NCBI GenBank assembly: GCA_037126765.1 | Contig: JBBCBC010000035.1 | Coordinates: 3,472,001 to 3,536,000 of the forward strand | Direction of reading: 5' to 3' | DNA from: Stenogyne calaminthoides | Taxonomy: Eukaryota; Streptophyta; Magnoliopsida; Lamiales; Lamiaceae | Length of the DNA: 64,000 bases | Shown here: in pieces, positions 10,941 to 22,130 of the stretch | Position numbering within the stretch: position 1 is the stretch's first letter | Layout: every line of letters starts with the position of its first letter | Made by a program: the position numbers and the translations under genes | Notes under the pieces: model-generated | What the model saw: only the letters and a program-made list of their open reading frames with translations | What the model was told of the DNA's origin: nothing | Database searches by the model: none

Positions 10941-12140
10941 ACTGACTGTGACGAGACCTTCTCACCAGTTGCAAAGATCAAGTCCATTCGAATTTTACTT
11001 GCGATAGCAGCACACTATGATTATGAGATTTGACAGATGGACGTCAAAACAGCTTTCCTCAATGGAAACATTGATAAGGAAGTGTTTATGACTCAACCGG
11101 AAGGTTTTATATCTAAGCCGGATTCTAATCTAGTATGCAAGCTAAAGAGATCCATCTATGGATTGAAGCAAGCTTCTAGGAGTTGGAATATCCGACTTGA
11201 TGAAGCTATCAAGTCTTTTGACTTCATCAGAAACTCGGAAGATCCTTGCATTTATCGTAAATGCAGCGGGAAGAATATTATTTTCATAATCGGGTATGTC
11301 GATGACATATTGATCTTGGGAAACAATATCTCGTTAATGCAGTTCGTTAAAGATTTGTTGTTAAAGACCTTCATGATGAAGGGTCTTGGTGAAGTCTGCT
11401 ACATCCTGGGGATCAAGATCCACAAGGATAGATCCAAGAGGATGTTGGGACTGTCACAGTCCACCTATGTAGACAAGGTGTTGAAGTGTTTTGCGATGGA
11501 GAATTCTTAGAGAGGATCTCTATCGGCAAATCATGTGATAAAGCTATCAAAGAAGGATTGTTCCACTGCTGAAGCTGATATCAAGTACATGAAAGATGTC
11601 ACATATGCATATGCAATTGGGTCAATCATGTACGCCATGACTTGCATAGGCCAAACGTGGCCTACGCTATCAACATCACTGGTAGATACCAACAGAATCT
11701 GGGTGAGTCTCACTGGATTGCTGTCAAGACCATTCTGAAGTATCTTAGACGAACTAAAGAATGTTTCCTTGTCTATGGTGGACAGCCAGAACTAGTAGTG
11801 ACTGGTTAAGCTGACAAAAGTTTCCAGTCCGACTGTGATGATTACAAATCACAGTCAAGTTACGTTTCAATCTCAATAATGAGGTGGTCAGTTGGAATAG
11901 TTCCAAGCAAAACGACCAGCAGATTCAACAATTGAGGTTGAGTACATTGTTGTATTAGAAGCCTCAAGGAGGCTGCCTGAATTTTATAGTTCTTAAGAAA
12001 ACTAGGGGTAGTTTCGAGTGCTAGTTGTCTAATAAAGTTGTATTGAGACAATGCTGGTGCGATTGCGCAAGAAAAGGAACCGAGATCAACAAGCATAAGC
12101 GAGCATGTACCTAGACTTATCATTTGATCCGGGAGTTCAT
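10941..12140 (+). pseudogene. Copia B reverse transcriptase and RNase H
   Basis: The reading frame opens inside RT with DETFSPVAKIKSIRILLAIA. A TGA follows at about 11031, where the family has a Trp codon. Next come QMDVKTAFLNGNI, the LKRSIYGLKQASRSWN block and the catalytic GYVDDILILG motif, then GLGEVCYILGIKIHKDRS and LGLSQSTYVDKVLK, ending in a stop at 11510. Further frames carry IGSIMYAM and the RNase H region with SQSSYV and DNAGAIAQEKEPRS up to about 12120. Several stops and frameshifts make it non-functional, although the YVDD motif itself is intact. N-terminal RT, integrase, protease and gag are missing. Confidence 0.9.
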
Positions 12141-12280
12141 AACGATAGGAGAAATAGAATTAAAATGTATTCCCACGTATTTAATTTGGCATATCCTTTC
12201 ACCAAAACACTGAGTGTTCATGTACACACTAGACATTTGATGGTCTAGGAGTTAGACATGTAGGTGATTGACTCTAGTCT

Positions 12281-12291
12281 AAGTGGGAGAT
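12281..12291 (+). promoter_or_regulatory. Polypurine tract of copia B
   Basis: AAGTGGGAGAT lies immediately before the LTR start TGTTAGTG. The same tract occurs on the minus strand at 62954-62964 in another copia element. Confidence 0.88.
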
Positions 12292-13321
12292 TGTTAGTGT
12301 TAGTGTCCTAGAGACAATCGATTGTAAGGGCATAATACTCGATGATATTTAGTTTGATTTAATATTATAGTTTATTTAATATTAATGTAAGACAATACAC
12401 TTGTTTGAATATTATGTTTGATTGTTTGCATTTATTCATACAAGTGTTCCCATGAGTCATTGCTGTCATTGAGGTTGTGGGAACTCAGATGACTTAAGCA
12501 TGATTCGAGTATTCGCGAATGAAAGGAGAAAATCGTAATAGCCCATGTTTCAGTTATAGGTAGTTGCACGTTTCTCGCAACGTACCTCATATATTGAGAA
12601 TGTCTGATTTATTGTCTAGGATTCAATTAAGATCGTTAGTTTGACTAATCGCTCGATATATGAGGGCTTATGGGTCACACAACAAGTAGTCCCTTTTTTC
12701 GGATTATAGTTGGTTGATTAAATGTTAAATTGGATTTAATATTCAATTTATGGAGAATTAATTAATAATATATTAATTTGGAATTAATTATTATTAATGT
12801 TTAATTAAATTGGATTTAATTAAATAGGATTCCTAATAATAATATATGGAATATTATTTTAGGATTTAATATATATGGAATCAAATCCGTAGAGATTTGA
12901 TATTCATGGGAATTAAATCCGTAGAGATTTTATATATGGAAATAAATCCAAGAGATTTATTTTATAAGATTAGGGATTTTATTTCCTAATCAGGTTAGCT
13001 TAAGATTTAAGCTGGGCCTCTTCTATATATATGAGCTCTTGGGAATTCACAAACAACGTTAATTCATTATTCTCTCCATAAGATCTATAGTTAGAATTTT
13101 CCTAGCAAATTCATCTCGAGATTCAACACTTTCAAATCCGTGCAAGTCGGTGATTAGTGATTACGTGGATACCATAGTAGAGAAATATGCGTACGATTTA
13201 CTGTAAGATTTCTCTTTATGTTTATACGTATTCAATTATGCAATTACGTGTTCGTTGTTGGTGAACTGTTTAATTCCGTTGCGCATGTATTACATGTTTA
13301 CGTGCCTCTAAATTTCCAACA
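12292..13321 (+). repeat. 3' LTR of copia B (1030 bp)
   Basis: The LTR starts TGTTAGTGTTAG and ends AATTTCCAACA. A likely TATA box is the TATATATA run at about 13025-13032. Short repeats of the type GGATTTAAT and AATCCGTAGAGATTT fill 12730-12970. Confidence 0.88.
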
Positions 13322-14571
13322 TATGTCTTATGAAAAAATTTCAATGTTCATAAATCATTGTTCTTGCAAAAAATAAGTCAAATGAAATAGTAATATACTA
13401 AATGGTTTTGATTTATAACATATTTATCTCGCAAACTCTATGAAGTGAAGTCCTCTTTTAGTAACAGTTTCTATTTAATTTTTTCTAAAATCTCTAATTA
13501 AAGTGGAAATTAGTCGATGAATAAATTTTAATGTTTATAATTAATTTTGTGTTTCTAAAAATGGTATTGTTTGATAGTATCAAGATCCTTTTCATCTAAT
13601 TAGTCGCTACAAAAGAAATAATTACAAAAGGTAATCAAGATATCGAACATCTTTAAATTCAAGATGTATGATGTAACATTATATTTTCTTGAAGTGTACG
13701 GAAAAGAGTTTAAATTCTTAATTATTAATAATTTTATCTTTAAACGGTGCCCTATTTGATTTTGGATTTAGTTTTTCTCAAATCAAACGCCAAATGAAAT
13801 CACATATTTAGGGAAATTTAGAATCAAAATAGAAATTCATCAAAGTGTGCTTGAACAATGAGTCTGTGAACATTTTTCCAAAAAAGAGCATTGCTGGTGA
13901 AGTTGTCTTTATTACTAACACAAGAATTAGTTTAGGGGTCCTTGCGTTCCCAAATAAAATGTCACCATTTTTAACTTTTATGCTTTTTTTTTAAGATTGA
14001 GGGAATATTTTATTTTATTTTTTCATGAAAAAAAGAGAGAAATGAAAATGATTTTATTTATAAATTGATAAACATTAAATTATGAGAAAGATGGAATGAA
14101 TAATATGTGGGTATGAACCAAATTAAGAATTTGGATTATCCATTAGCTCTTTCAATTGTAGATCCACTATAGGTTTCAGTTTCACGTTTTTCATGTTCTT
14201 CTTTGTGAATGATTTCAATTATCTTATTTTCTATTTATGAATCGTGTATCTTTTTTTTTGTTTATAGGTTAGATCAGTGTACTAAATGTACAATTTTTTT
14301 TATTCTAATATCAAATTTGTTATGCATTTATATCCATTGTTGTTACATTCATTCTAAAAAGTGATATCCACTTAAATCTGCTCAATCTATTTTTTTTTTC
14401 TATTTCTAAAAAATGCTTGATTGTGAGGTTATGACTAAAAAATTAACACCATTCACTTTATCCTTTAATTTTTCCTTAAAATGTTTTCTCTCTGCCTTTT
14501 TTCTAACCTATGACTCATAAATTTTTCTTTTCAAACTCTTCTGACTACCGACTTCTGCACCCTTGAGTAAG
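13322..14571. other. AT-rich DNA without recognisable gene
   Basis: I see long A and T runs, no convincing coding block and no clear terminal repeats. It may be old transposon or intergenic DNA that received the copia and SIRE-like insertions. Confidence 0.6.
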
Positions 14572-15421
14572 ACTGGTGTGTTTGGAGGCCATTTCTAATA
14601 GATATTGTCAATTATTCCAAAAGGGACAAGTCATGATATGTACGCGCTACAATAAGTTCATATCTTTTTTTTGGAATGATTGTACCCTACTGACACTTAC
14701 AAGAAACATGTAGTTGCAGAATTGGAATCGGATGATGGTTTACACAAAATTGAAAGTTTTTTCTGAATGGATAACATCTATTAGAGATGGAAATGTAGGA
14801 TCAAAAACTGAGTATGGTTTTGATGTACAAATTTAGAATGATACTTTTTTCTAGAAGTGGTGATGATCTGATCGGTCATACTGTTGATAATATTTATCCT
14901 GATTTTAAGAATATGAATGACGATCACTGTTATTTGCAGAATAGAGCAATTCGTGCTCCTATGTCGAATGTTGTTAGGTCCATAAACGATCACATGATTC
15001 GATTGAATAGAAATGAACCACATACTTATTTGAGCTCTAATAGTCCTTTCCTTGTTGATTTAAATGTTGATCATCTTTCTAATGTGCATACTCCTGACCA
15101 ATTCTTGAATAGTCTGAAGTGTTCGGGTGTTCTTGATCATGAACTAAATTTCAAAATTGGAACATCAGTAATGTTATTTAGAAATATTGACCACTTAAGG
15201 GGTTTGTGCAATGGAACCTAATTTTGGTCTTTTAATATTATATTTATTAATATTTTCCTCATCTTTTAAAAGTTTAATATGTATTAGTTCATTAAATCTG
15301 TAATGAAATGTTTTTTTCAATATGTAGGTTGGTTATTACAAGGATGGGTGATAGAATTCTTGAAGCTAATGTCGTTGTTAAACCACGCGTCGTTGTTCGC
15401 CCAATCCTTGTTGAATGGAGG
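14572..15421 (+). pseudogene. PIF1/Helitron-type DNA helicase fragment
   Basis: Several C-terminal helicase blocks occur in order: VFGGHF and PKGTSHDMYA (helicase motif region), WNDCTLLTLTRNM, then at 14814-15221 a longer frame with YLQNRAIRAPMSNVVRSIND, HTYLSSNS, FLNSLKCSGVLDHELNFKIG and VMLFRNIDHLRGLCNGT. The next block, VITRMGDRILEANVVVKPRV, lies at 15328-15421 behind an AT-rich gap that ends in TATGTAG, consistent with an intron at about 15222-15327 whose donor has decayed. A GTGAGT after 15421 could be another donor. ATP-binding Walker motifs are not seen, so only the C-terminal half remains. Many stops lie in the first part. Such helicases are carried by Helitrons and also occur as PIF1 genes, and the fragment cannot decide between them. 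Confidence 0.75.
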
Positions 15422-15701
15422 TGAGTCATTCGTACTTTAACCGCTTGAAATTTTTTAAAATATAATCTTACTAGTTGTATTTGGTCCTAAAGGCTGAACA
15501 ATCATGAAATTGTGCATGACGCATTGGGCGAATGGCCACTAAGCTGTTAATGAAGCTTTGACAAACAACCATTAAATCGTGCATGAAGCTATGACCGAAC
15601 ATATCATTATGCTTTATTTTATAGCCGAATGAAGGTGGAAAACAATTAAAACTTAAGAAAATTGTTTTGTTTCAGCGAGAATCAAATTGCAAGTTTTTTC
15701 A

Positions 15702-17512
15702 TGTTGGTCCCGGTGCAAACGAGTCTTACACTTGTATGGGGGGGGAATACACTGTGATCAGAAGGGTCAGGTTGTCCTGATAATTTTGCCCTGATAAGCA
15801 CAAATTGCCCTGAGTTCAAAGTCTACTGAGACAATGATCCTGAGCAGCTTTCAGAAGCTTTAGATTAGCCCAACTGATCCTGAGTTTTATCAGAGATCCT
15901 GAGAAGCTTGGATCAGATAATTATCTTACTGAGCACTCAGATAGAGTTGATTCAGTTTGGTAACTATATGTTCTAGCTAATCAAAAGTGCTAAATGGTTG
16001 GCCCTAAGTTTATACTCGTTTTTGCTTGCTGAAAATCTTATTCCTTTAATAAAATAGTGGTTAAAGCTGTGATCAATTTGATGCAAGTTCAGTGGATTGT
16101 TTCCAACTGAATATCAGTAAAGTATGCTTCAGTGAAAATATGCAACAGATATAATGCATTACATAAAGCAAACAACACAACAATTATAGTGGTTCAGAGA
16201 CTCAAGCTCCTACATCAACTCTCTCTAATCTTCAGAGAAATTCCTTAACACACTTCTCCTAAAGCTTTCAGGCTGACTCACTGCAGCTTACTAACTTTTC
16301 TACCTTGAGTTTTCTTGCTGACTCACTGCAGCTTACTAACTCAACACACACAAGCTTTCTGACTGTCTAAAACAGTTTACTCGCTTCTTCTCTAGAGTAT
16401 TTTGGCTGACTAACCTGCAACTTACTCACTCTTTATAACTCTAACTCACCAACAAATCACACACACTCAAACTACCTTATCAAGGGTTTGGGTTGGGTTG
16501 GTTTCCAACTAGGGTGAGATATCCTTTGACAATAAGAACAAATTCAAAGGCTAGGATATCTCTTCTAAGCTTTGGATATATCTATCAAATCTAGGCTTAG
16601 AGTAATGAGCTCTCTTGAATGTGAAACACTTGGGAAATCTTAGGTTTTTCGAGTGCTTCAATTTGTAAGAATACGAATGAGCTCCAGAGATGTTTTGATT
16701 TCCCGTAACCTTTCAATAGTGAAGGTCACTGGTATTTATAGACAACTTCTCCAATGGTCACTCATTGAAAAACTATCCGTTGGACGAGATAACTTCAAGA
16801 GTTTTCCTCTTCTGGTTATTGATAAACGGCTATTTTTAGGGTTTGAACACACCCTTGCATGTTTTAGGAAATATGCAGCCATGTAGCCAATCACCTATTT
16901 TTTGCGATGCGGAACATAGTACTCTTGACATAGTTAGTCGTTCGATTAATCGATGCAAAATCAGTCTTGTCTTCCTCGATTGGTTCTTGTCTTGATGAAT
17001 CTAGACAAACAAAACTCTTTTGTCTTCCTACGATTGGTTCTTATTCTAGTTCCTTTTTACTTTGAATATTTTGGGCAACATTTATTCTTTATAAATGTAC
17101 GTCTTCCTCAGTTTTGTATGTACTCGGATAGATATTCTTGAGTCACTCTGAACATTTAGTTTTACACGAGTCTTGATAACCGAGTTTTCATATCTTACGA
17201 GTCTTGATATCTTCCCCGAGTCTTGATATTTTTACGATTCTTTATTATGTTACGAGTCTTGATATTTTACGAGTTTTGATAACCACGAGTCTTGATATTT
17301 TACGAGTTTTTCATAAACCGAGTCTTGATATCTTGAGTCTTCAATAACTTTAAAATTCCCTGATCTATATTTGCATACTATACATGGAGCAGATAACTCC
17401 TGAAAACACCCTATACTGAAACCTGACTTAGACTATCAAGATTATCTTGAACATGTCATACTCAGGGGTTTTGGGATCTAATCAAAATCTTTATTAAATT
17501 CATCTCCCAACA
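15702..17512 (-). repeat. 3' LTR of outer SIRE-like element (1811 bp)
   Basis: On the plus strand it starts TGTTGGTCCCGG and ends CTCCCAACA, next to the polypurine tract. The TATA box is TATTTATA at 16733-16740 (plus-strand text). Compared with the partner LTR it lacks about 33 bp just after the G-run at 15738-15746. It also differs at about 16920-16970, where the partner has several CAGT blocks and this copy has CGAT-like text. Confidence 0.94.
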
Positions 17513-17523
17513 ATTTCCCCCTT
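17513..17523 (-). promoter_or_regulatory. Polypurine tract of outer SIRE-like element
   Basis: The minus strand reads AAGGGGGAAAT followed at once by the LTR start TGTTGGGAGATG. It lies behind GATGCCAAAACC (plus-strand text), the common end of the internal region in this family. Confidence 0.9.
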
Positions 17524-17913
17524 CTTGATGATGCCAAAACCATCTTGTTACATTTAAGAAAACCTAACCTATACTCAGGTTTCAGTTGTCTATTATAATC
17601 CAAAATGGTATATCTCTCAACAAATTCAAACTAAAATGGCATATAAAATAATTAAAGACATGTAAAAAGATAATGAAATATTATCTTTGAGCATAAAAAG
17701 ATAAACTTTTCATTGATAAGTGATGAGAATTACAGATTACAATGAAAATTCAAAACAAAAGACATACACATAGAATAAAAGGTCTTCAATCTTCTTCCAC
17801 TTCATCATCAGGGACTTCAAGATTGAACATTCCATAGTATCTCTTCTTCAACTCATCTCTCTTCTTGATAATCTCTGGGTGACTCCGTCATCGATCCCAA
17901 TGAAAAAAGATAC

Positions 17914-20900
17914 TCAAAGAACTTCTTTGGCAATAGCAGCTTCATTTATGACTCCAGTGCTGAATATAGGAGCTGGGTACTTATACTGACCTGGTGCCTT
18001 TAGAGATACATTGCTTTCATCAACTAGATTCATCCACTTCTGTAAGTATTCAGGATAAAAATTCAGCAGATATTCTAGGAAGGCTTCATTGCGATCAGGG
18101 CATCCTCCTCTCCATTCCTGCAGAACATCATGATTGAACCAGAAGGTTCTCTTGACCTCTTCCCAAGCATCATTGATCTGGATGGGCATCCATTTATCAA
18201 TGTGTGGCCATTTCTGCACTCTAGTCTGTTCTTTGGATTTGCCCCATCTTTTTCCCATGAAGTTCCTGAAGCTTCCTCTCCTGCTCTGCTCTTCTTCTTT
18301 CTTTTTCCTGGTTAGCTCTGCTCCTGATACAAACATTGCTTGTCTCTTCTCTTTCTCAGCACGCAGGGCAATGAGCTTATTGTGCCAATCAAAGTCCTTG
18401 ACCTGAGCACTTGTATCATAGGTTCCAAAACCTTCTTGGAGCAGTTTCTCAGATTCAATTTCTGTCTCTTTCTGAGCTTCAAATTCTTCAGGTTCAGAGA
18501 AATCAATAATTAGCTTCCTCTGAACTGGTTTGATAGAGACTTTCTTCTTCTTTCTCTCAGCTTCAATGAATGCCATTGACTTCCTTTTCTCAGCTATTTT
18601 TGGATCAGCTGTCTCAACAACAGCATGAGCTGCAGCTGTCAGACTTGTTTCAGTATTTCTCTTCTCTGATCTCCTTAAGATCATTGCTTCCTGAGATAAC
18701 TCTCTGTCTGTCTGAAAGAACTCAGTAGCTTCAGGCTCAACTGACTTCAACTTTTCAGTTGTTTCGATTCCTTGCAGAGTTTTCAGAACATGTTTAGCTT
18801 TGAGTTCCTGCTGAGCTTTCTTCTCAATGATTTTTTTCAAATGTTCATCTAACCTACCCTTGGTTGAGTGAGAAGTCCTTTCCCCATTTTTGGCATAATA
18901 TATAGGAAGAATCTGGGAAAGAGTAGCATCCATATGGAATTGTTCCTTGTTAATGGCTCTTATCTCTCCAGTTAGTACATCTAGCTCATCATCCATACGC
19001 CTCAGGACATTCTTGCCAACTGAAACCTCTTCAGAAAGTGGAGCAAACTATTGGGCAAGAACTCCATGCATCAATTCAGTCATCTTGGTCATAAGAAATG
19101 AACTCATGTCCTCAACAACTAACTTGATCATTTCCTAATTTTTCTCAGTCAACTTTTTCTCTAGATATGTTGTCCTCTCATTGTACTTAGCAGTAAGCAC
19201 TTCAGACATTTTCCTGGACATATCTTCCATCTTAGTATCTGGATCATATATCTTTCCAGTCACTTTCCCCTGAACTGCTTGTACTTCAGTAGATGTGCTC
19301 AGCTTAGTCATGTTTTGAGCTTGTTCATGCATAGCAGCATCCATCTTCTTTGATTGATAAGCCATCATTATTTCCATATGTGTTAGCTTGGCTGTCAATG
19401 GCTCAAATTTCTTCAGTTCATCCAAGATTGGAGCCAGATCAATCATTTGAGCATGAGAAGTGTAACTTGACTGAACCTCAGTCTGCATACCAAAATCAGC
19501 AAACTTAATGATAGGTACTTCAGTAATTTTGGCATAATGAGTAATAGTGTCAAAAGGTACCTGAAGGATTCTATCTTCAGTCTGAGGAATTTCAGTATCA
19601 GCAGCTGGAATGATCTTCTCAGCTTGAGTGTCCTTCTTTTCAGGTTCAAGACCTTTTTCTCCATCTCCATCTTTATCCTTTTCAGGTTCAGCTTTCCCAC
19701 TACTTTCTCCTGTCCCACTTGTCCTCCTTTCAGCAATCTTTCTTTTCACCAGATCATCAAAATCTGAGACCTTCATCCTGAGTTTTGTCTTCCTGAATCC
19801 CGAGAATTCAGTGAGAATTGTTGTCTCTTAAGACCACCATTCTTCTCCTCTGAATGTAGCAATGTTTAGCATCTCAGGTAGAGTTTGATTCAGGATATAA
19901 ACTGTTGTCCTCAGTCGGATGAATGGATCCTGAAGGTCAGGAAATTCAGTGAGCTCAGGATATTTATCCAGGACAAATCTTTCTCCTTTGTTCCTCCATT
20001 CAGCTTCTTCAGCTTCTCCTTTTTTGTAGTGGTGGAGGAACTGTTTTCTCAGTTTGGACAAGTTGTAGGGCAGATGGATCAAGAAATGGTTCAGTAAGTA
20101 AAGCATCAAGATTTAGAATTTCTTGTGGTTCATTTGGCTCTGAGAGGTGTAAGGGTGGGATCTGTATTTGGCTATCTTTAGCAGGTTGTTGGAACCTGTA
20201 AAGATTTCTTGAGAGATTTTATCTTTGGCAATGGAGGTTTCCATCACTTCAGAAAACACATTTTCCTCCTCAGCAACCTCATTTTCTTCTATATTCTTGA
20301 CCACCTGAGCTAACACCTGAAGTGGTGATTTCAAACTTTGCTGAGCTTCAGTCTGACTTTCTTCAGTTTCACTAGCTTCTTCTCAGCAATAGTCTGAAGC
20401 CTTTTTCTTTATGAGGGGCAAAGGTTTTTGTTTTCAGTTTCTCACCGGCCTCCCTTTTGATTTTCAGAAGGGTTTTCCCCTAGCTTGTTTGTCCTTCTCC
20501 ATACTCAACCACTGGAACATCTTCTTCAACTTCTTCTTCAGCAGTCTCCTCCCGAGACTCAGTAGGCTTCTCTTTCCTGCCTTTTATTCCCTTCTTGGTT
20601 GATATGAACATTATCTTGGATACATGAAAGGCTCTTGAATCTGCAAAAATATCTTCGTCTTCCCTGCAAGTTTCCAAGATGAAGGCAATCTTGGTGGCGT
20701 GTAAGATCCTTCTCTTAATCACAAAGGTGTCGTTCTCCTTTTTAACATGATCGACTTGATCACTGACCACCGTTATCAGATATAGAAACTAATTAAACGC
20801 CCTTGAAGGAGAGTCTTCAATAGCAGCCATCAACCTCAGCTTGGGCTTACTGATTCGCTCAAGACTTCCAGTCCCGCTCATGAGGCATCTGCTCACAATG

Positions 20901-21370
20901 TCAAGAAGCACCCGATATTTTGGCTTCAAGTACTTCTTGTTCAATGTGGCCTCAAACTTAACAGGGGCTTCCACAATTTTATCCAAGAACTCTTGCTCCC
21001 TACCCATCATGTACAGAGTAGGGTCCTCCCCTCTATCATTCAACTCATAAACAACATTCAAGTTCTTAGGGATTATGTAGAGCTCTCTAACAAAATCCAT
21101 ATATTTCTCACCATGAACCAAATGAGAGACGGTAATCCTAGAATTTATGCAATTATCGTCATCAAGTTGCATATTGGCTACAAATTTGATTACCTCTCGT
21201 GAGTATTCTGCATCTGGGCGATTCGCGACCAGACAGGTGAGTTTTGCCAATCGGATCATGTGTAGCGCCTCCTCCTCGTGTGCCGCATTTGTTGTACCAT
21301 CTAGAGAAACAACATTCTCGTAAAAAGGTTTGTTGGAGATAGCAAGTTTTTCAAAGATTGTGAACGTCAT
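17914..21370 (-). pseudogene. SIRE-like env-like (additional) gene, outer copy
   Basis: This is the best-preserved of three copies, about 1150 codons. The first part (21370-20480, one frame) has MTFTIFEKLAISNKPFYENV at its start, then EEALHMIRLAKLTCLVANRP, KFEATLNKKYLKPKYRVLLD, and CREDEDIFADSRAFH. The second part (20334-17914, another frame) has FVLDKYPELTEFPDLQ, LPEMLNIATFRGEEWW, a long Lys/Glu-rich centre with coiled-coil character at about 19700-18400, and near the C-terminus WPHIDKWMPIQINDAWEEVK and WFNHDVLQEW. One frameshift near 20400 and about four stops break it. The start ATG at 21370 is supported by a leader before it and conserved sequence after it. I see no signal peptide or membrane anchor, so an envelope role is not supported by the sequence. 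A possible family is the Pfam group of putative plant transposon proteins, which a profile search could test. Confidence 0.78.
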
Positions 21371-22085
21371 TTTGGAGAAATTTTTGTGAAGGGTTTTTGA
21401 GATAGATGGGAATTCTAGGCAATCGAAAGTTTTGGAAGCAGAGTGTTTTGAAGATGAAGGTTTTTGGAAAGGATTTTATGGAAGTTTGAAGGGATTTATA
21501 TTTTGAAAAGATTTGATCCAAGGATAATCGTGCAGATTTAAGGAATCAACGGTTATGATCGATTTAGGCTAAAATCGGGTAGTTGAAAGGACAACTTTAG
21601 AGAGTATTAGTCGCCAATATTTATCCTTATTGGTGATTAATGAACAGTGCTTTTAATCACTGTTTCTGCAGACTGTTGACTATCCTAGAGAATTTCAAAC
21701 GTCCCGCCCAATTATTTCCCTCAGGTGTTTTAGTATTTATTGCCAATGATTTTTAGATTCAGTTAGACAATAAATGAGGTGCATGAGTCAATAACTTCTT
21801 TAGAATCATTTTAACCATCAGTCTTACTGAGTTTTGACCTTGATAAGAAGTCAGTATAAAGCTGAGTACTGAACTTCAATTTTACCGAGTTTCCCAAGAC
21901 TCAGTGTTCAGAGCCTTTATTTTTTATCCTGAGTTTTTCAGTGGAACCTGAAAAACTCCATGCATCTGAAATCCTTCAAATTTATCCTTATTTCCTTATT
22001 CACTTGGATCCAACATTAGTTCCTGAAATCTTGATTCAGCCAAAGGTTTAGTCAAGATATCAGCTCTCTGTTTATCAGTATGAAT
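21371..22085 (-). other. Spacer between pol and env-like gene
   Basis: About 0.7 kb without a coding block I recognise. SIRE-type elements have such a spacer before their extra gene, and it may hold a splice acceptor or internal promoter. Repeated ACTGAG/CTGAGT text resembles the LTR. Confidence 0.5.
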
Positions 22086-22130
22086 TTTCTCCATTCCGAT
22101 ATCCTTCTTTTCAACATGATCTCTGATGAC

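Larger units (their letters stand above)
10941..13321 (+). mobile_element. Ty1/copia retrotransposon B, 3' half
   Basis: The plus-strand remnant starts inside the RT domain and runs through RNase H, a polypurine tract and a complete 3' LTR. The 5' half is absent: the break abuts the inverted LTR fragment of copia A without a spacer. The LTR belongs to the same family as copia A. Confidence 0.88.

Noticed and set aside
17914..21370. Calling the SIRE-like extra gene a true envelope glycoprotein
   Set aside because: No signal peptide, membrane span or cleavage site was recognised; only its position supports the name.
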